In this document: one piece after another, positions 61,151 through 64,000 of the stretch | Position numbering within the stretch: position 1 is the first letter of the stretch | Layout: each line of letters begins with the position of its first letter | NCBI RefSeq assembly: GCF_026410305.1 | Contig: NZ_JAPMLQ010000003.1 | Coordinates: 1 to 64,000 of the forward strand | Source: Sulfitobacter sp. F26204 | Lineage (GTDB): Bacteria > Pseudomonadota > Alphaproteobacteria > Rhodobacterales > Rhodobacteraceae | Length of the DNA stretch: 64,000 bases | Direction: 5' to 3' | Made by a program: the position numbers and the translations under genes | The notes under the pieces: generated by a model | Seen by the model: only the letters and a program-made list of their open reading frames with translations | Told to the model about the DNA's origin: nothing | The model's database searches: none

Positions 61151-61909
61151 ATGAAACGGCTGGTGGCCATTTGTTTGGCCGGTGTTATTGCTACTGTGAT
61201 TTACGGGTTTTTTACGCGATCGACATCAGAAATATCGCTGCTCGGAGGGCTGGCATTTGCCGCCTCGGAAATGCCGTCAATGTTTATGGTCGGTCTGACC
61301 ATCAAGAATGGCGGTGCGGCAGATGTTCTATTGGGCGTGACATCACCAAAGGCCCAGATGGTCACATTGGTCAATCCAAAACACTCTGACGCAAAGATGA
61401 TCGTTCCGGGAAATAGCACGGGCATTCTGGCGATGGATGGTGCGCATGTTATGTTACGGGCAAGCGAGCTGAAAGAAGGTGGGTTTATCCCGCTGACATT
61501 GACATTTGAAACCGCTGGTCAGGTTTCAACCCGTGTCATGCATGCTGGCTTGGCACAGATGTCACATAAGGTGTCGGACGGTATTCTGATCTCACCGCTG
61601 CCTCAGGTCGACATTAGCCTGTCAGGGCAGCCAGGACCGGAAGGAACAACGCTGCGGCTTGCCGTGGAGAATTTCACATTCTATCGCGGCGCTGAGGATG
61701 CGCGCCATGTGTCAGGTCAGGGTCATGCACATCTGTATCTGAACGGTTTGAAACTTGGGCGGCTTTATGCGCCGGATTTCCAAATCGGCGGGCTACCACC
61801 GGGCCATTATGTTCTCGAGGTGGTTTTGAACGCCAATGACCACAGAGCATATCTTGATGAAAACGGGAGACCGGTGGCGGCGCAAATGATGCTTGAAGTT
61901 ACCGGGTAG
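61151..61909 (+). CDS. PCu(A)C-type copper chaperone with extra C-terminal domain
   Basis: The 252-residue protein has an N-terminal membrane/signal helix (LVAICLAGVIATVIYGFF), a DUF461/PCu(A)C-like domain (FMVGLTIKNGGAADVLLGVT, MDGAHVMLRASELKEGG with the typical HVML) and a C-terminal beta-sandwich (SGQGHAHLYLNGLKLGRLYA, LPPGHYVLEVVLNANDHRAY) with several histidines, as in proteins that combine the two. The usual HxnM copper site is only partly kept. It likely delivers copper in the periplasm. Confidence 0.75.
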   Translation: MKRLVAICLAGVIATVIYGFFTRSTSEISLLGGLAFAASEMPSMFMVGLTIKNGGAADVLLGVTSPKAQMVTLVNPKHSDAKMIVPGNSTGILAMDGAHVMLRASELKEGGFIPLTLTFETAGQVSTRVMHAGLAQMSHKVSDGILISPLPQVDISLSGQPGPEGTTLRLAVENFTFYRGAEDARHVSGQGHAHLYLNGLKLGRLYAPDFQIGGLPPGHYVLEVVLNANDHRAYLDENGRPVAAQMMLEVTG

Positions 61910-62090
61910 GTCGAAAAGCGTGGATCAGCCATAAAATATTGATTTCATATTTTACATAATGATGATTACAAGTATTTTGTGTGCTGGAAATATTGCCCCC
62001 CTTATTGCCTTGGAACCAATGCCGAATTTGCCATGCTGGACAGATAGAGCGACACAGCATTAACTATTAACAAACAATTGTGAGCACCCC

Positions 62091-62531
62091 ATGACCTCTA
62101 TCTTGATTCTCAATGGCCCAAACCTGAACCTGCTTGGCACGCGCCAACCGGAGGTTTACGGGGCCGCGACCCTCGAAGATGTTGAAAGAATGTGCCACGA
62201 CGCTGCGAAAACTCTTGGCATGACTGTAGAATGTGCGCAAAGCAATCATGAAGGAATACTTATAGATCAGATACATGCGGCGAAGAGTTCACATGCTGGT
62301 ATTGTGTTGAACGCCGGTGCCTATACGCATACGTCAATTGCCTTGATGGATGCGATTGCTTCTGTGGAATTGCCGATGATCGAGGTCCATCTAAGCAATA
62401 TCCATCGCCGCGAAACCTTCCGGCATAAGTCCTTTCTTGCTCAGGTTGCTCTCGGACAGATCTGTGGCTTTGGCGCATTTGGTTATGTCCTGGCGTTACA
62501 GGCACTTGCAAAACACCTGACAACATCATGA
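62091..62531 (+). CDS. aroQ: Type II 3-dehydroquinate dehydratase
   Basis: The 146-residue enzyme dehydrates 3-dehydroquinate to 3-dehydroshikimate in the shikimate pathway. NGPNLNLLGTRQPEVYG carries the active-site Asn, Arg and Tyr, NAGAYTHTSIALMDAI the substrate loop, and EVHLSNIHRRETFRHKSF the catalytic His and Arg. The stop overlaps the LuxR-type gene start as ATGA, an unusual partner for aroQ. It lies in isolation from other shikimate genes. Confidence 0.93.
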   Translation: MTSILILNGPNLNLLGTRQPEVYGAATLEDVERMCHDAAKTLGMTVECAQSNHEGILIDQIHAAKSSHAGIVLNAGAYTHTSIALMDAIASVELPMIEVHLSNIHRRETFRHKSFLAQVALGQICGFGAFGYVLALQALAKHLTTS

Positions 62532-63283
62532 GTTTAAGGGATTATCTTCATTGTATCGCCCGCTGCCCCACGATCGAAGAATTGTGGGATGCCCATACTG
62601 AGAAGATGAACAGCTATGGTTTTGATCGTCTGATTTATGGTTTTACCCGTTATCGCACTTCCAAATCGCTGGGTGATCCCGAAGATTTCGTAATACTGAC
62701 AAACCATAGCCGCGACTTTACCGACGAATTTCTCGGCCAGGGGTTATATACACATTCGCCCATGGTGCATTGGGCCCTGGCCAACGATGGTGCCTGTAGT
62801 TGGACGGTGCTGCATGACATGGTCCGTGAAAAGGTGATCACCGCTTCAGAGCAACGTGTGCTTGATTTTAACCGGCGAATGAATGTGTTTGCTGGATATA
62901 CCGTCAGTTTCAAATCAATTTCTGCCCGGTCCAAGGGTGCCATTGCACTGACTGCACGGGCGGAAATGAGCCAGGCTGAAATAGACAATGTTTGGGCGGA
63001 ACATGGCAATGATATCAAGTTAATGAACGATATTGCTCACCTAAAAATCCTGACCCTGCCCTATACGGCCCCGAACCGGACTTTGACCAACCGCCAGCGC
63101 GAAGCTTTGGAATGGGTTGGTGATGGCAAGACCACGCAGGACATCGCGGTATTGATGGGTCTCACACCTGCCACGGTAGAAAAACACCTGCGTCTTGCCC
63201 GCGAAGCGCTTGCGGTTGAGACAACAGCCCAAGCTGTGCTCAAGGCGGCGTTTGCAAACCAGATGTTTGTGATGGATGTCTGA
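62528..63283 (+). CDS. LuxR-family autoinducer-binding transcriptional regulator (solo)
   Basis: The 251-residue protein has an N-terminal autoinducer-binding domain (KMNSYGFDRLIYGFTRYRTS, THSPMVHWALANDGACSW) and a C-terminal GerE helix-turn-helix (LTNRQREALEWVGDGKTTQD, then IAVLMGLTPATVEKHLRLAR). No LuxI synthase lies nearby, so it is a LuxR solo that may sense external acyl-homoserine lactones or another ligand. It is translationally coupled to aroQ. Confidence 0.88.
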   Translation: MSLRDYLHCIARCPTIEELWDAHTEKMNSYGFDRLIYGFTRYRTSKSLGDPEDFVILTNHSRDFTDEFLGQGLYTHSPMVHWALANDGACSWTVLHDMVREKVITASEQRVLDFNRRMNVFAGYTVSFKSISARSKGAIALTARAEMSQAEIDNVWAEHGNDIKLMNDIAHLKILTLPYTAPNRTLTNRQREALEWVGDGKTTQDIAVLMGLTPATVEKHLRLAREALAVETTAQAVLKAAFANQMFVMDV

Positions 63284-63466
63284 GCCCCTTCAATTCTGCT
63301 GCTTCTCTGTCTTTTTTCCCCTTGTTTTGTGCAGAAGGTAAGGAATCCCCTACTCGCATTTTTTGGTGAGTTGACCTAGGGTGAGCGAGTTGCCGGAAAA
63401 TGGGTTGCCCATGGGAACAACGGCTCATAACTCCTTGTGATTGCAAGGCTCTTATGGGCACCGGAC

Positions 63467-64000
63467 TCAGCGGAGCTTATTCTTCAGCTCTGCTGGCCGG
63501 ACCTTTTTGCCCGCATCACCATATTCAAGCCACCGACGGGTGTCAGCGCTTAGACAAGACTCCATGATTTGATCATAGCTGTCCATCTGCGCCGTATTTA
63601 GCTGGCCGTGCCATTTGCCGCTGCTGCCACTTTGGAAAAATGCGCTGTCCGACTCCATAAAGCCCGTACCGCCCCCCGGAGCATATCGCGCAGCATTGGA
63701 TTTCATATGCTCAAATCTTGCGGATTGCATCAGATCGGCCATTAGGTCAGCCGGATAAGTTACTCCCAACAACTCTGCCACTCGCGTAAATGTTCCTGTC
63801 AAATTGCGGCTCATATCTGCATAGTGAAACAGGGAGACATTGGGCTGGTCCGCCAGTGCAAGGGCTGCCTGATAATGCTGGATGATATGTGCCAGCGGCA
63901 TCGCGTCCATGTCAAACCCTTCGGCCGCACCATCCAGAAAACGCTTGAAGGTCCTGTCATCATCGCCTTCCGGGTAGAACATGTCATACAGGTTCAAGGG
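63467..64000 (-). CDS. Sulfotransferase-family protein, partial at right edge
   Basis: The frame is open to the window edge, so the N-terminus with the PAPS-binding loop is missing. About 178 C-terminal residues are visible: VSLFHYADMSRNLTGTFTRV, LGVTYPADLMADLMQSARFE and GKWHGQLNTAQMDSYDQIME. The GKWHGQL segment corresponds to the RxGxxGDWKNxFT-like 3'-phosphate-binding motif of cytosolic sulfotransferases. The acceptor is unknown. Confidence 0.7.
   Translation of the reverse strand, partial: PLNLYDMFYPEGDDDRTFKRFLDGAAEGFDMDAMPLAHIIQHYQAALALADQPNVSLFHYADMSRNLTGTFTRVAELLGVTYPADLMADLMQSARFEHMKSNAARYAPGGGTGFMESDSAFFQSGSSGKWHGQLNTAQMDSYDQIMESCLSADTRRWLEYGDAGKKVRPAELKNKLR

Overview
The window looks like a chromosome segment of an alphaproteobacterium of the Rhodobacterales (Roseobacter group). 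The reasons are the high GC content, the lambdoid prophage gene set typical of Rhodobacteraceae, the EPS-associated MarR/NusG-like regulator pair, and the Tat-exported branched-chain-type binding protein. This assignment is an inference from gene content. No rRNA or tRNA gene was seen.

Region 1 (about 1-24,050) is a decayed prophage entering from the left edge. It holds a replication module (recombinase-type ATPase, possible ssDNA-binding protein, DEAD-type helicase, Cas4-like nuclease, primase/helicase, RuvC-like resolvase), two DNA methyltransferases, small regulators and a packaging/head module (TerS, TerL, gpW, portal, protease-capsid fusion, cement, joining proteins). The capsid gene has an amber stop. 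A reverse-oriented HNH-type cargo gene sits at the start of the next tail gene. Most of the tail module is missing, so that the tail-tube gene runs into a fragment of a tail-tip gene. Three cargo genes (DUF3800 protein, ribbon-helix-helix fusion, HNH protein) interrupt the phage order. A truncated metallophosphoesterase follows.

Region 2 (24,981-41,974) is a surface-polysaccharide locus on the minus strand. It runs from an EPS-associated MarR regulator through wecB, wecC, a Wzy-like polymerase, acyltransferase, Wzx-like flippase, glycosyltransferases, a two-domain oxidoreductase and a heparinase-like protein, and ends with a PglC/PglD/PglE-like trio. A divergent RfaH/NusG-like factor is separated from it by a broken serine recombinase.

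Region 3 (42,648-45,695) has an orphan mobile mystery protein A and a yqiJ-yqiK (flotillin) pair closed by a terminator.

Region 4 (46,315-59,603) is the most interesting part. A tightly overlapping plus-strand operon encodes a molybdenum hydroxylase (FAD subunit plus a fused 2Fe-2S/molybdopterin subunit), a 6-hydroxynicotinate-reductase-like protein, an ApbE-superfamily UPF0280 protein, two tandem amino acid synthesis family (DUF1185) proteins and a MarR regulator. It converges with an enamidase-like amidohydrolase followed by a complete branched-chain-type ABC transporter. The set resembles the first steps of the fermentative nicotinate pathway of Eubacterium barkeri and suggests uptake, hydroxylation, ring reduction and ring opening of an N-heterocycle in an aerobic marine-type bacterium.

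Region 5 (59,697-64,000) contains a polytopic membrane protein divergent from a PCu(A)C-type copper chaperone, aroQ coupled to a LuxR-type regulator, and a sulfotransferase cut by the right edge.
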